Source: Acinetobacter pittii ATCC 19004 = CIP 70.29 (GTDB lineage: Bacteria; Pseudomonadota; Gammaproteobacteria; Pseudomonadales; Moraxellaceae). Taken from it: a stretch of 64,000 bases of DNA. The stretch lies in contig NZ_KB849797.1 of assembly GCF_000369045.1 (NCBI RefSeq), positions 1 to 64,000 on the forward strand, given 5' to 3'. The notes under the pieces are model-generated. The model was not told where the DNA came from. It made no database searches and saw only the letters and a list, made by a program, of their open reading frames with translations. This document shows positions 56,670-64,000 of this stretch, in pieces. The position numbers and the translations under genes were made by a program. The first letter of the stretch is position 1; each line of letters starts with the position of its first letter.

Positions 56670-58124
56670 TTAGTGGCCTGTACCGTTAATTGCTTTTGTC
56701 ATATCTTCAACAACTTTCTTGGCATCACCAAAGATCATCATTGTTTTTTCGTTATAGAACAAATCGTTGTCTAGACCAGCATAACCAGTTGCCATAGAAC
56801 GCTTAATCACCATGATTGTACGCGCTTTATGAGCTTCAAGAATCGGCATACCATAAATTGGTGAGCTTGGATCATCTTTTGCAGCTGGGTTTACAACGTC
56901 GTTTGCACCAATTACAAGTACTACGTCAGTTGCAGGGAAGTCTGAGTTGATCTCATCCATTTCCAAAATGTCTTCATATGCTACGTCCGCTTCAGCAAGT
57001 AGTACGTTCATATGACCAGGCATACGACCTGCAACCGGATGGATTGCAAAGCGAACCGTTACACCCTGTTCTTTCAAAAGTTCACACAACTCTTTTACCG
57101 CATTTTGAGCACGACCTTGCGCCATACCATAACCCGGTACAATCACAACGCTGTCCGCATTTGACATCAAGAAGCCAGCATCATCAGCAGAACCTGAACG
57201 GTAGTTACGTTGAACTTGTTCACCTTTATCTGCAGATGCAACTGCTGCACCACCCATTGCTCCACCAAACAATACATTGATGATCGAACGGTTCATTGCT
57301 TTACACATGATGTACGACAGAATCGCACCAGATGAACCTACAAGCGAACCTGCAACGATCAACATGTTGTTTTCAAGAGTAAAACCAATACCTGCCGCTG
57401 CCCAACCAGAGAATGAGTTAAGAAGCGATACCACTACAGGCATATCACCACCACCGACCGGTGCAATCCAAACCCAACCAAATGCAAGTGCAAGTGCTGT
57501 CATTGCCCAGAAAGCAGTCATGTTGCCAGTTGTAAAGAAGTAGAAACCACAAGCCAACATCGCAACAAAGATAAGTGCTTGAACAGGTTTAACCCATGCA
57601 CCAGAAATTGTTTTAGCCCATTTTTTCGCAGCCAATTTACCATACGCAAACACAGATGCAGTAAAGGTAATCGCACCAACGAAACAACCAACAAACAATT
57701 CAAATAAATGAACCTTACTCATGTGTGCATGCTGCACGCCAGCTGCTGTTAAAGCCGCCTCATTTTGAGCGAATAGTTCAGTAAGTTGGTTGTTATGTAA
57801 AATTGCAGCAATCGCAATTAATACCGCAGCCAAACCCACCAATGAGTGCATAAGCGCAACAGTTTCCGGCATTTGAGTCATTGGCACTGTACGTGCACGC
57901 GCAATACCCACGATTGCACCTAACACCATTGCCCCAACGATCATCCAAATAACTGGGTTATTCGCAACAAAGAAGGTTGTTACAACTGCTATCGCCATTG
58001 CGATCATACCGTAACGGTTACCTTGAATTGCTGTTTTAGGACCAGATAAGCCACGAAGCGTCAAGATAAAGAGGATTGCGCCAACAAGGTACAACCAGTT
58101 TGCATTTGCTTGAATAAATTCCAT
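56670..58124 (-). CDS. pntB: NAD(P) transhydrogenase subunit beta
   Basis: PntB of 484 residues: about nine N-terminal membrane helices (residues 1-260) forming part of the proton channel, then the NADP(H)-binding dIII domain (about 300-484) with VIVPGYGMAQGRAQNAV, HPVAGRMPGHMNVLLAEA and VLVIGANDVVNPAAKDDP. The enzyme couples proton entry to hydride transfer from NADH to NADP+. It is the last gene of pntAA-pntAB-pntB, 12 bp after pntAB. Confidence 0.96.
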   Translation of the reverse strand: MEFIQANANWLYLVGAILFILTLRGLSGPKTAIQGNRYGMIAMAIAVVTTFFVANNPVIWMIVGAMVLGAIVGIARARTVPMTQMPETVALMHSLVGLAAVLIAIAAILHNNQLTELFAQNEAALTAAGVQHAHMSKVHLFELFVGCFVGAITFTASVFAYGKLAAKKWAKTISGAWVKPVQALIFVAMLACGFYFFTTGNMTAFWAMTALALAFGWVWIAPVGGGDMPVVVSLLNSFSGWAAAGIGFTLENNMLIVAGSLVGSSGAILSYIMCKAMNRSIINVLFGGAMGGAAVASADKGEQVQRNYRSGSADDAGFLMSNADSVVIVPGYGMAQGRAQNAVKELCELLKEQGVTVRFAIHPVAGRMPGHMNVLLAEADVAYEDILEMDEINSDFPATDVVLVIGANDVVNPAAKDDPSSPIYGMPILEAHKARTIMVIKRSMATGYAGLDNDLFYNEKTMMIFGDAKKVVEDMTKAINGTGH

Positions 58125-58136
58125 GTCAAAGCCCTC

Positions 58137-58451
58137 TTATTTCTTTTGCTTAGGCTTGAACATTTCCAGCATGCGTGCAGTTACTGCAAAGCCACCGAAA
58201 ATATTAATGCTTGCCAAAAATACTGCAATCGCACCGAGTACGCTCACCACATTCACACTTTGAAATGCAACGTTAGCATCTACACCTAAAACTGGCAGAC
58301 CTACAGTTTGCAACATCGCACCTACCACAATAATAGATGACAACGCATTAGTTACTGCCATAAGTGGTGTATGCAAAGCTGGCGTAACACCCCAAACCAC
58401 GTAATAACCTACGAAGATGGCAAGGACGAAAATTGTAATAGTTTCAACCAT
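58137..58451 (-). CDS. pntAB: NAD(P) transhydrogenase subunit alpha part 2
   Basis: A 104-residue membrane subunit with three helices (about 5-22, 28-48 and 67-88), corresponding to the C-terminal membrane part of E. coli PntA, here encoded separately. Typical stretches are [20 protein letters not shown] and [16 protein letters not shown]. It lies between the soluble alpha subunit (11 bp upstream) and pntB. Confidence 0.95.
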   Translation of the reverse strand: MVETITIFVLAIFVGYYVVWGVTPALHTPLMAVTNALSSIIVVGAMLQTVGLPVLGVDANVAFQSVNVVSVLGAIAVFLASINIFGGFAVTARMLEMFKPKQKK

Positions 58452-58462
58452 GAGAAATCTCC

Positions 58463-59590
58463 TTAACCACGCTTAAGCAGTACTTGACCGCCATGAGTGA
58501 CCAATAGGGCTTTTTGGATTTCGTCTTCCTGATTAATCGCAAAGTTTTTCTCTTTGTCGAATAAGGTTTCTACGAAATTAAAAACGTTACGCGCATACAA
58601 TGCAGAAGCTTCTGTTGCTACAGTTGCCGGAATATTTGGGACACCCAAAATTTTCACGCCATTTTCTGTAAACACAGTCTCACCAACTTTAGAGCCTTCA
58701 ACGTTACCACCAGTTTCAACAGCCATATCTAAAATGACAGAACCCGGTTTCATCTTGGCAACAGTTTCAGCTTTAATTAAACGTGGTGCATCACGACCTG
58801 GTAACAATGCAGTAGTAATCACGATGTCAGCATTAGAAACAGCTTTATCTACAATCGCAGCTTGGTCTTTGATGTATTGCTCACCCGGCATCCATCCATA
58901 ACCATTTTTAGCGGCATCTGCTGCACGTTGTTGCTCTTCTTCAGACATTGGGACGTCTAACCACTTGCCACCTAAAGACTCAACTTGATCTTTAGCTGTA
59001 GGACGTAAGTCTGTCGCTTCAACAATTGCACCTAAACGTTTTGCAGTTGCAATCGCTTGAAGACCAGCAACCCCAACACCCATGATCACAACACGCGCAG
59101 GCTTTACAGTACCCGCAGCAGTCATAAGCATTGGGAACATGCGTTGATATTCAGCAGCAGCAAGTAAAACTGACTTATAACCAGCTAAGTTTGCTTGAGA
59201 AGACAACACATCCATGTTTTGTGCACGAGAAAGCGTACGAGGAAGCAGTTCTAAAGCAAAAGCAGACACTTGTTGATTCGCAAACTGATCTAGCTCGGTA
59301 TTACGATAAGGATCAAACATTGCTACAACAGCGGTATTTGCTGCAAGTTTCTGAATTTCCCCGCCCTGTGGTGCGCGAACTTTCAAAATAATTTGACTAC
59401 CCGTATAGGCATCATCCGTAATGGTTGCACCGACCTGTTCATAAGCACTGTCAATGTACGCAGCCTTTACACCAGCACCACGTTCAATCACAACGCTATG
59501 ACCAGCGCTAATCAACTTCTTTACTGTCTCTGGCGTAGCAGCTACACGATTTTCACCGACGACAGTTTCGGTTGGGATTCCGATCTGCAT
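58463..59590 (-). CDS. pntAA: NAD(P) transhydrogenase subunit alpha part 1 (NAD-binding)
   Basis: A 375-residue soluble dI domain related to alanine dehydrogenase. It starts [20 protein letters not shown] and contains the [18 protein letters not shown] loop, the NAD fold [20 protein letters not shown] and the mobile-loop region. E. coli has this fused to the membrane part (510 residues); the three-gene split seen here is common in other proteobacteria. GGA precedes the ATG. First gene of the operon. Confidence 0.96.
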   Translation of the reverse strand: MQIGIPTETVVGENRVAATPETVKKLISAGHSVVIERGAGVKAAYIDSAYEQVGATITDDAYTGSQIILKVRAPQGGEIQKLAANTAVVAMFDPYRNTELDQFANQQVSAFALELLPRTLSRAQNMDVLSSQANLAGYKSVLLAAAEYQRMFPMLMTAAGTVKPARVVIMGVGVAGLQAIATAKRLGAIVEATDLRPTAKDQVESLGGKWLDVPMSEEEQQRAADAAKNGYGWMPGEQYIKDQAAIVDKAVSNADIVITTALLPGRDAPRLIKAETVAKMKPGSVILDMAVETGGNVEGSKVGETVFTENGVKILGVPNIPATVATEASALYARNVFNFVETLFDKEKNFAINQEDEIQKALLVTHGGQVLLKRG

Positions 59591-59828
59591 GAGCGTTCCT
59601 CAAGCTAATTTCTCATTGTCAAAAACATTGCAAGCTGCAATGTTTCCCCCATGTGTATTCTTTGTACAGAATTTGGATTCTAATTGAACTTTTTTAAAAT
59701 ACCACCCACTATTTATTTAATAAATACCCATATTTTGAACTGATGATTCACGATATTTGTTTAGAGGTGTAATATGGGAAGGTTTTTCTTTTTTTGCAGA
59801 CAATAGTCTCTCTTATACAGTCCTGTAT

Positions 59829-60755
59829 ATGAAAATTTCTTTATCTTCGTTTCAAATCGGGTCTTTTTTTGCTCTTTGCTCTGCGTTTCTATTCAGTACA
59901 AAAGCAATCTTTATTAAACAGACTTATGCCCTTTCTCCATTAGTAGACGGTACGGTCCTGATGGCTTTACGTATGTTAAGCGCTTTACCGTTCTTTCTAT
60001 TAATTTGCTGGTTTAACAGGCATCATAATCAGGGCATAAAAAAGAAGGATTGGCTAATTTTAATTTTTGCTGGTCTATTAGGCTACTACTTTGCAAGTTG
60101 GCTCGATTTCATGGGCCTTATGTTTATTAGTGCCTCTTTAGAACGAATTATTCTATTTTTATATCCCACGCTTACAGTCATCGTATCAAGCTTACTCTAC
60201 AAACAAAAATTAGATGTAAAAAGTTTCTTTGCCATTTTTCTTAGTTATGGTGGAACCGTGCTGGTTATGCTTCAGGAGCACAACAACGCACCAATTCAGG
60301 GCAACTTCTGGTTAGGGACAAGTTTCGTATTTGCAAGTGCCGTGGCTTTCGCTGGCTATTTGTTGCTGACGCCACCTCTCATTAAGAAATTTGGCTCTTG
60401 GAATTTCAGAGGGTTAGCCTTAACTGTGGCTTGTATCGGTACATTAACTCATTACGCACTAAGCACACCTCAACCTATTCAACTTCTATTACAACTCCCC
60501 TCTAGTGTAATTTGGTATGGCATTGGCTTAGGCTTTTTAGTTACCGTTTTACCCACCGTTATGCTCATGCAAAGCATTGAAAGATTAGGTGCCTCTCAAT
60601 CTGCAATGATTGCTTCAATTGGACCAGTTTTAACGATTTTGCTTGCCGTTGCTTTTTTAAATGAACATCTCAATATGTGGCAATGGATCGGCTGCCTTCT
60701 TAATATTGTCGGTGTCATGATGATTACACTCAGAAAGAAAAGACTAAAACATTAA
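59829..60755 (+). CDS. DMT-superfamily (EamA) transporter
   Basis: A 308-residue inner-membrane protein with ten hydrophobic helices in two EamA repeats (FALCSAFLFSTKAIFIKQTY in repeat 1; ASAVAFAGYLLL opening repeat 2, with SIGPVLTILLAVAFLNEHLN near the end). Such proteins export metabolites or amino acids; the substrate is not predictable. I use the ATG at 59829 because the EamA repeat begins there; a TTG at 59757 gives 24 extra residues with no family resemblance. No strong ribosome site is visible. Confidence 0.87.
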   Translation: MKISLSSFQIGSFFALCSAFLFSTKAIFIKQTYALSPLVDGTVLMALRMLSALPFFLLICWFNRHHNQGIKKKDWLILIFAGLLGYYFASWLDFMGLMFISASLERIILFLYPTLTVIVSSLLYKQKLDVKSFFAIFLSYGGTVLVMLQEHNNAPIQGNFWLGTSFVFASAVAFAGYLLLTPPLIKKFGSWNFRGLALTVACIGTLTHYALSTPQPIQLLLQLPSSVIWYGIGLGFLVTVLPTVMLMQSIERLGASQSAMIASIGPVLTILLAVAFLNEHLNMWQWIGCLLNIVGVMMITLRKKRLKH

Positions 60756-60823
60756 ATTCTCTTGACCTCAACTTAAGTTGAGGTTGGATACTCATCTAAA
60801 TTTTAATGAATGGTTGAGCTCCA

Positions 60824-61234
60824 ATGAGTCAAGAAACTTTTAAAATCATAAATCCATCAACTTTATATAACCCAACGCCAAACGCTTATAGTCATGTTGC
60901 TGTAGTGGAGAGCTTTAAGAATATTATTCATTTAGCAGGTCAAGGAGGCGAAAATTCCCAAGGTGAATTAAGCCCAAGTTTTGAAGAACAAGCGAACCAA
61001 GTTTTTGATAATATTCAACATGCTTTAAAAGCGGCCAATGCAGAGCTTAGCAATATTGCTGTATTGAGAGTTTTAGTTGTTGACCACTCGGTCGAAAAAC
61101 ATCAAATTCTGATTAAAATTATGCAAAATTTATGGAAAAATCATTCTTTTCCTGCCTGTACACTTATTCCTGTGCCGCGCCTTGCACTAGAACACATGCT
61201 TATTGAAGTTGAAGCAACGGCATACACCCAATAA
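60824..61234 (+). CDS. RidA/YjgF family protein
   Basis: A 136-residue RidA-superfamily protein. The core has FKNIIHLAGQGGENSQGELS, FEEQANQVFDNIQHALKAAN and the C-terminal FPACTLIPVPRLALEHMLIE. The arginine equivalent to RidA R105, which marks imine deaminase activity, appears as PR in PVPRLA. Family members remove reactive enamines. It lies 15 bp before the MFS gene, so those two are probably cotranscribed. Confidence 0.88.
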   Translation: MSQETFKIINPSTLYNPTPNAYSHVAVVESFKNIIHLAGQGGENSQGELSPSFEEQANQVFDNIQHALKAANAELSNIAVLRVLVVDHSVEKHQILIKIMQNLWKNHSFPACTLIPVPRLALEHMLIEVEATAYTQ

Positions 61235-61249
61235 AACTGAGAGAACGTC

Positions 61250-62425
61250 ATGTCTACCCCTGAAGATATCAGTCAAAATAAACCTTTGCTTTGGTTGATG
61301 GCAGCAGCATGCGGTTTATGTGCAGGTGTGAATTATTATTGTCAGCCTCTAATTCACTCTATCCAGCAAGAGTTTGCTGTAACTCAAGCACAAGCCGCTT
61401 TAACAGTGACATTTGCACAGGTGTCTTATGCCCTCGGTTTACTCTTTATTGTCCCATTGGGTGATATTGTCAATAAAGCCAAAGCTATTCCGTTTTTGAT
61501 GGTGCTTTGCGCTGTTGGTCTATTTACATCTGCTTTTGCGGTGAACTTACCCATGTTGTGGATTGGTACAATTTTAGCGGGATTGTTTTCTGTTGCTGCC
61601 CAAGTCCTCATCCCACTTGCCACAATGACCGTAAAGCCCGAAAAAACTGGCGAGATCATTGGTTTTTTAATGAGTGGCTTATTGGTCGGAATTTTACTCT
61701 CTACCAGTTTAGCTGGCTTATTTTCCAACCTTTTCCACTGGAAAGTAGTCTATGTCGTCAGCGGCGTATTAATGCTTCTGTTGGCATTTACTTTAAAAAG
61801 CCGTCTGCCTTATGTCTTACGCATGAAAATGAACTATGGACAAATATTTGTTTCCATGGCTCAACTCTTAAAAGAGGAAAAGCGACTATTATTAAGAGCG
61901 CTTACAGGTGCTTTCGCCTTTGCCGCAGTAAGTATTTTGTATTCCACCATCGCCTTACTTTTGACTTCGGCACACCATTTGCCCGATCTATTTATCGGAC
62001 TAGTCCCACTAGTCGGTATCTTTGGGGCATTATCAACACGCTATATTGGTAAATATGCCGACCAAGGGTATACACGCCTCCTCACTTGGATGGGCTGTGG
62101 GCTGTTTTTGGTAAGTTGGATTTGCTTCTATTTCGGACAAACTCTACTTTCAGCTTATGTTATTGGTTTTGCTCTAATTCAATTGGCACTTGCCCTTGTT
62201 CACACCAGCAACCAAAGTATTATCTTCCGTTTACGTCCAGATGCTAAATCTCGTATTAATGCCATCTATATGACTACTTACTTTATTGGTGGTGCTGGTG
62301 GTTCGGCATTAGGGATTTTTGCATGGAATCGTGGTGGATGGACTATGACTTGCTTTGCAGGTGTGGGGCTCGTTGTGTTTTGTATTTTATTTAGCGTGAT
62401 TGATGCTTTCTTACAAAAAAAGTAA
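61250..62425 (+). CDS. MFS transporter (12 TM exporter)
   Basis: A 391-residue major facilitator with 12 hydrophobic helices. The motif-A-like loop after helix 2 is IVPLGDIVNKAKAI, and FLMSGLLVGILLSTSLAGLF corresponds to helix 5 of a drug-type exporter. CQPLIHSIQQEFAVTQAQAA near the N-terminus is common in this exporter group (YdhP/YnfM-like). Substrate unknown. It follows the RidA gene closely and is the last intact core-genome gene before the dusA junction. Confidence 0.88.
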   Translation: MSTPEDISQNKPLLWLMAAACGLCAGVNYYCQPLIHSIQQEFAVTQAQAALTVTFAQVSYALGLLFIVPLGDIVNKAKAIPFLMVLCAVGLFTSAFAVNLPMLWIGTILAGLFSVAAQVLIPLATMTVKPEKTGEIIGFLMSGLLVGILLSTSLAGLFSNLFHWKVVYVVSGVLMLLLAFTLKSRLPYVLRMKMNYGQIFVSMAQLLKEEKRLLLRALTGAFAFAAVSILYSTIALLLTSAHHLPDLFIGLVPLVGIFGALSTRYIGKYADQGYTRLLTWMGCGLFLVSWICFYFGQTLLSAYVIGFALIQLALALVHTSNQSIIFRLRPDAKSRINAIYMTTYFIGGAGGSALGIFAWNRGGWTMTCFAGVGLVVFCILFSVIDAFLQKK

Positions 62426-62581
62426 ATGGCTTAGCTATAAAGTAATTTGTTAAAAATCATCTTTCTATATTCAATACAAGGGTGGTTATAAATTACTCGG
62501 TTAAATGCTCCTGTCGATTCAAGCATAAACCTCGTATAATGCTGCCCTTTCATTAATTTAGCGACTTTTGGGCTATTGGTT
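62426..62581 (+). promoter_or_regulatory. Upstream region and promoter of dusA
   Basis: A perfect TATAAT (62535-62540) with a weak TGTCGA -35 at 62512-62517 (17-nt spacer) precedes the truncated dusA ATG by about 40 nt. No gene lies between the MFS stop and dusA. Confidence 0.5.
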
Positions 62582-62662
62582 ATGCAATCACCTCAATCGT
62601 TACAACCTCGTATTTCTGTCGCACCCATGATAGATTGGATGGTATTTAAAATTAAACTATAA
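62582..62662 (+). pseudogene. dusA: Truncated 5' end of dusA at an element junction
   Basis: The first 19 codons read MQSPQSLQPRISVAPMIDW, the N-terminus of tRNA-dihydrouridine synthase A (DusA), whose hallmark APM(M/I)DW is clear. At codon 20 the frame passes into unrelated sequence (MVFKIKL, then TAA at 62660-62662). The rest of dusA is absent from the window. In Acinetobacter the 5' end of dusA is a documented target of tyrosine-recombinase elements, which usually rebuild dusA at the other junction. Read this way, about 62,615-62,642 is the attL crossover zone; the exact core cannot be set without the other junction. Confidence 0.8.
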
Positions 62663-62694
62663 CTTTCAACATCTTATTTAATTACAAATATAAC

Positions 62695-62716
62695 AAGGCA
62701 CAAATAAGGTACAAAA
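62695..62716 (+). repeat. Tandem 11-bp near-repeat, possible integrase arm sites
   Basis: AAGGCACAAAT (62695-62705) is followed at once by AAGGTACAAAA (62706-62716), identical at 9 of 11 positions. It lies about 60 bp inside the dusA break, a position typical of the arm-type sites of tyrosine recombinases (inference). Confidence 0.5.
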
Positions 62717-62724
62717 AATTAAAT

Positions 62725-62757
62725 AAAAAACCTCAAAAATGAGGTTTTTTATTTAAT
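62725..62757. terminator. Terminator of the HipA-like/DUF3037-like operon
   Basis: An 11-bp stem AAAAAACCTCA (62725-62735) / TGAGGTTTTTT (62740-62750) with an AAAA loop. It lies 15-45 bp downstream of the DUF3037-like stop and would also stop dusA-directed transcripts from entering the element. Confidence 0.87.
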
Positions 62758-62771
62758 TTACTACAATAGAG

Positions 62772-63626
62772 TTAAGCTACTTCTTTCGCCCAAAATTTCA
62801 TTTTATCAACCAACAAATCTTCGCTAGATTCACAGATCAATTTAACGTCTTGCTGCTCCATTTTGAAATTAAGCCGATCTATAGTTAGATCAATTTGATC
62901 AACTTTACTTTTATCTAATTTAGCAAGTTCATCCTCAGCCGGAGTTAAAACGAAGAAAGTAGGAATTTTCCCATCACCTTTTGCAGCAGCTAAAAGATCT
63001 GTTGCAGCCATTAAATAATTCGTATTGATCGTATTAGTACTAGTCGTTACTACAGAGGTAATACTTCCATAATGGCTATTTGAGCGAATTGGAACTTTTA
63101 AACGGTTATTAAGAACATCAATATATTGATCTACAGGAAATAGATTTGCTAAATCACGATCATTTGATTTAATAAATTGTTCCCTGATTTTTTTAGGAAC
63201 CCTTTTTACAAAATCATCATTTCGCACTATTGAAAAACTATCTCTTCTCACTTCTCTTTGAACATGAGGTTTAGCCAAAGAAATAGCTCTCAAATATAAT
63301 CTATCCAATATTTCATCAAGGCTTCTACCCTTCGTAATCCCCTTGTTGATAAGCTTTATTTGGTCTGAAAAATTATGCTTTCCAACACCAAGAGCATCGT
63401 GTGTCAATTCGATTACATCCTGTAAATGCATAACAGTGTTTTCATCGTAAAGACATTTCACTCTGTCAAATGTATCTAAGAACCGAAAAGATGAGTCATT
63501 TTCAACATCCAAAACAATACCAATATTATGAGTTTCTTCTGTCGCTATATCAGGTACCCACTGAACTATAGACCAATTACCTTTTATATTTTTTTTCTTT
63601 TCAGTAGCACTAGTTAGATTATTCAT
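62772..63626 (-). CDS. DUF3037-like protein, partner of a HipA-like kinase
   Basis: A 284-residue soluble protein. Its N-terminal part (WSIVQWVPDIATEETHNIGI, then VLDVENDSSFRFLDTF) resembles the DUF3037 family opening, in which a Y/W-x-x-V-R/Q-Y/W-V-P-D element precedes an N-x-G-V/I-V strand (recalled family pattern, not searched). The remainder, with DYI-like loops absent, is highly charged and ends in a conserved-looking helix (EDLLVDKMKFWAKEVA). I start at ATG 63626, which overlaps the upstream TGA (ATGA); the ORF opening at 63695 lies inside the upstream gene. DUF3037 genes commonly follow HipA-like kinase genes, as here; the function of the pair is not known. Confidence 0.7.
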   Translation of the reverse strand: MNNLTSATEKKKNIKGNWSIVQWVPDIATEETHNIGIVLDVENDSSFRFLDTFDRVKCLYDENTVMHLQDVIELTHDALGVGKHNFSDQIKLINKGITKGRSLDEILDRLYLRAISLAKPHVQREVRRDSFSIVRNDDFVKRVPKKIREQFIKSNDRDLANLFPVDQYIDVLNNRLKVPIRSNSHYGSITSVVTTSTNTINTNYLMAATDLLAAAKGDGKIPTFFVLTPAEDELAKLDKSKVDQIDLTIDRLNFKMEQQDVKLICESSEDLLVDKMKFWAKEVA

Positions 63627-64000
63627 ACTGTTGCTCCTAAATGACCTAGTTGCGTTCTTAACCTTATATTTATTGTTTTTAAACGCTCTAAACAATAGTT
63701 GATGAAAGCAGATACTAAAGTTTCTGCACTAGTATGGTGAGGCTCTAAGATTTTTACAATATCTACAATTTGGCTTTCAATCATATCTTTATGTATTTGA
63801 AATACACTGGAATGCTCAATAGCTTCGTTGAAGATTGGTTGACAAGCAATATGATTTGGGAAACTCGGCTTATAAAATATTTTAAAACATTCTAAAGCTT
63901 GATTCATCCAAAGATCATTATTTGGATCAACAGGTTCGTATCTCCAATCATGGACACCAAACAATCTCCCATGATCAATAATTCCAAGTCTGTTTTTATT
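63623..64000 (-). CDS. HipA-like kinase-domain protein, 3' part only
   Basis: The frame is open from the right edge (64000) to a TGA at 63623, so 125 C-terminal residues are seen and the start lies beyond the window. The partial sequence opens NKNRLGIIDHGRLFGVHDW; a D-H-G element after two hydrophobic residues resembles the metal-binding end of the HipA-like (HipA_2) kinase catalytic core. After it comes an all-helical tail (ESQIVDIVKILEPHH, INYCLERLKTINIRLRT). The stop overlaps the ATG of the DUF3037-like gene. The kinase assignment rests on one motif and on the partner gene, so it is moderate only. Confidence 0.6.
   Translation of the reverse strand, partial: NKNRLGIIDHGRLFGVHDWRYEPVDPNNDLWMNQALECFKIFYKPSFPNHIACQPIFNEAIEHSSVFQIHKDMIESQIVDIVKILEPHHTSAETLVSAFINYCLERLKTINIRLRTQLGHLGATV

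Larger units (their letters stand above)
62616..64000. mobile_element. Left end of an element integrated in dusA (continues beyond the window)
   Basis: From the dusA break to the window end the sequence has no resemblance to the expected dusA continuation, and its genes (HipA-like and DUF3037-like) are accessory in type. The tandem 11-bp repeats just inside the junction fit an integrase arm region. No integrase gene is visible; it may lie at the far end or past 64,000. Prophage and genomic island cannot be told apart here. Confidence 0.65.

Overview
The window is chromosomal DNA of an Acinetobacter, most likely the A. baumannii/calcoaceticus group. The grounds are the AT-rich base composition, the adjacent GigA-type phosphatase and GigB-type STAS genes described in A. 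baumannii, a thrS/infC/rpmI/rplT/pheST/ihfA cluster broken up by foreign genes, stand-alone gspE and relA genes, and a dusA 5' end used as an integration site. No rRNA, tRNA, CRISPR array or intact insertion sequence was seen. Nearly everything up to about 62.5 kb is ordinary core genome. The last 1.4 kb is the edge of an integrated element.

Layout. 0.3-4.1 kb: mlaA (outer-membrane lipid asymmetry), then gigA-gigB-nitrilase-unknown exported protein. 4.3-5.2 kb: ohrR-ohr (organic peroxide defence). 5.3-11.4 kb: gspE, a DUF432-like gene with an MscS channel, and a giant multi-pass DUF2339-like membrane protein. 11.6-20.1 kb: polA, yggT, proC, tilS, accA, ppx, trxA. 20.2-22.4 kb: rho behind a strong promoter and a long leader, then a tiny Ala/Ser-rich lipoprotein. 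22.5-33.9 kb: the translation cluster, on the minus strand and in three blocks (thrS-infC; rpmI-rplT; pheS-pheT-ihfA). They are separated by an MFS gene killed by an in-frame amber codon, a YqaA-type membrane protein and a GST, and by two unknown plus-strand genes. 34.3-48 kb: acyl-CoA synthetase, darP-npr-rapZ, panC-panB-folK-pcnB, comEA-mazG, an SDR, relA, rlmD and a 3'-5' exonuclease. 48-59.6 kb: cysM, gacS/barA, crotonase-glxR-hyi, rsfS, a frameshifted exported-protein gene, an SDR with a strong inverted repeat upstream, and pntAA-pntAB-pntB. 59.8-62.4 kb: DMT exporter, RidA and MFS exporter.

From 62,582 the start of dusA (tRNA-dihydrouridine synthase A) is recognisable for only 19 codons before it runs into unrelated sequence. 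This fits the left junction of an element integrated in dusA. Inside it lie a tandem 11-bp repeat that resembles integrase arm sites, a terminator, and a translationally coupled minus-strand pair: a HipA-like kinase fragment (cut by the window edge) and a DUF3037-like partner. This pair is the best candidate for a poorly described system here.

Stress physiology is a theme. GigA/GigB, the NPr phosphocarrier (reported partner of GigB), RelA, RapZ, GacS, OhrR/Ohr, thioredoxin and Ppx all lie within 60 kb. Two genes are visibly broken: the MFS gene (in-frame TAG) and the small exported-protein gene (1-nt indel in an A-tract).
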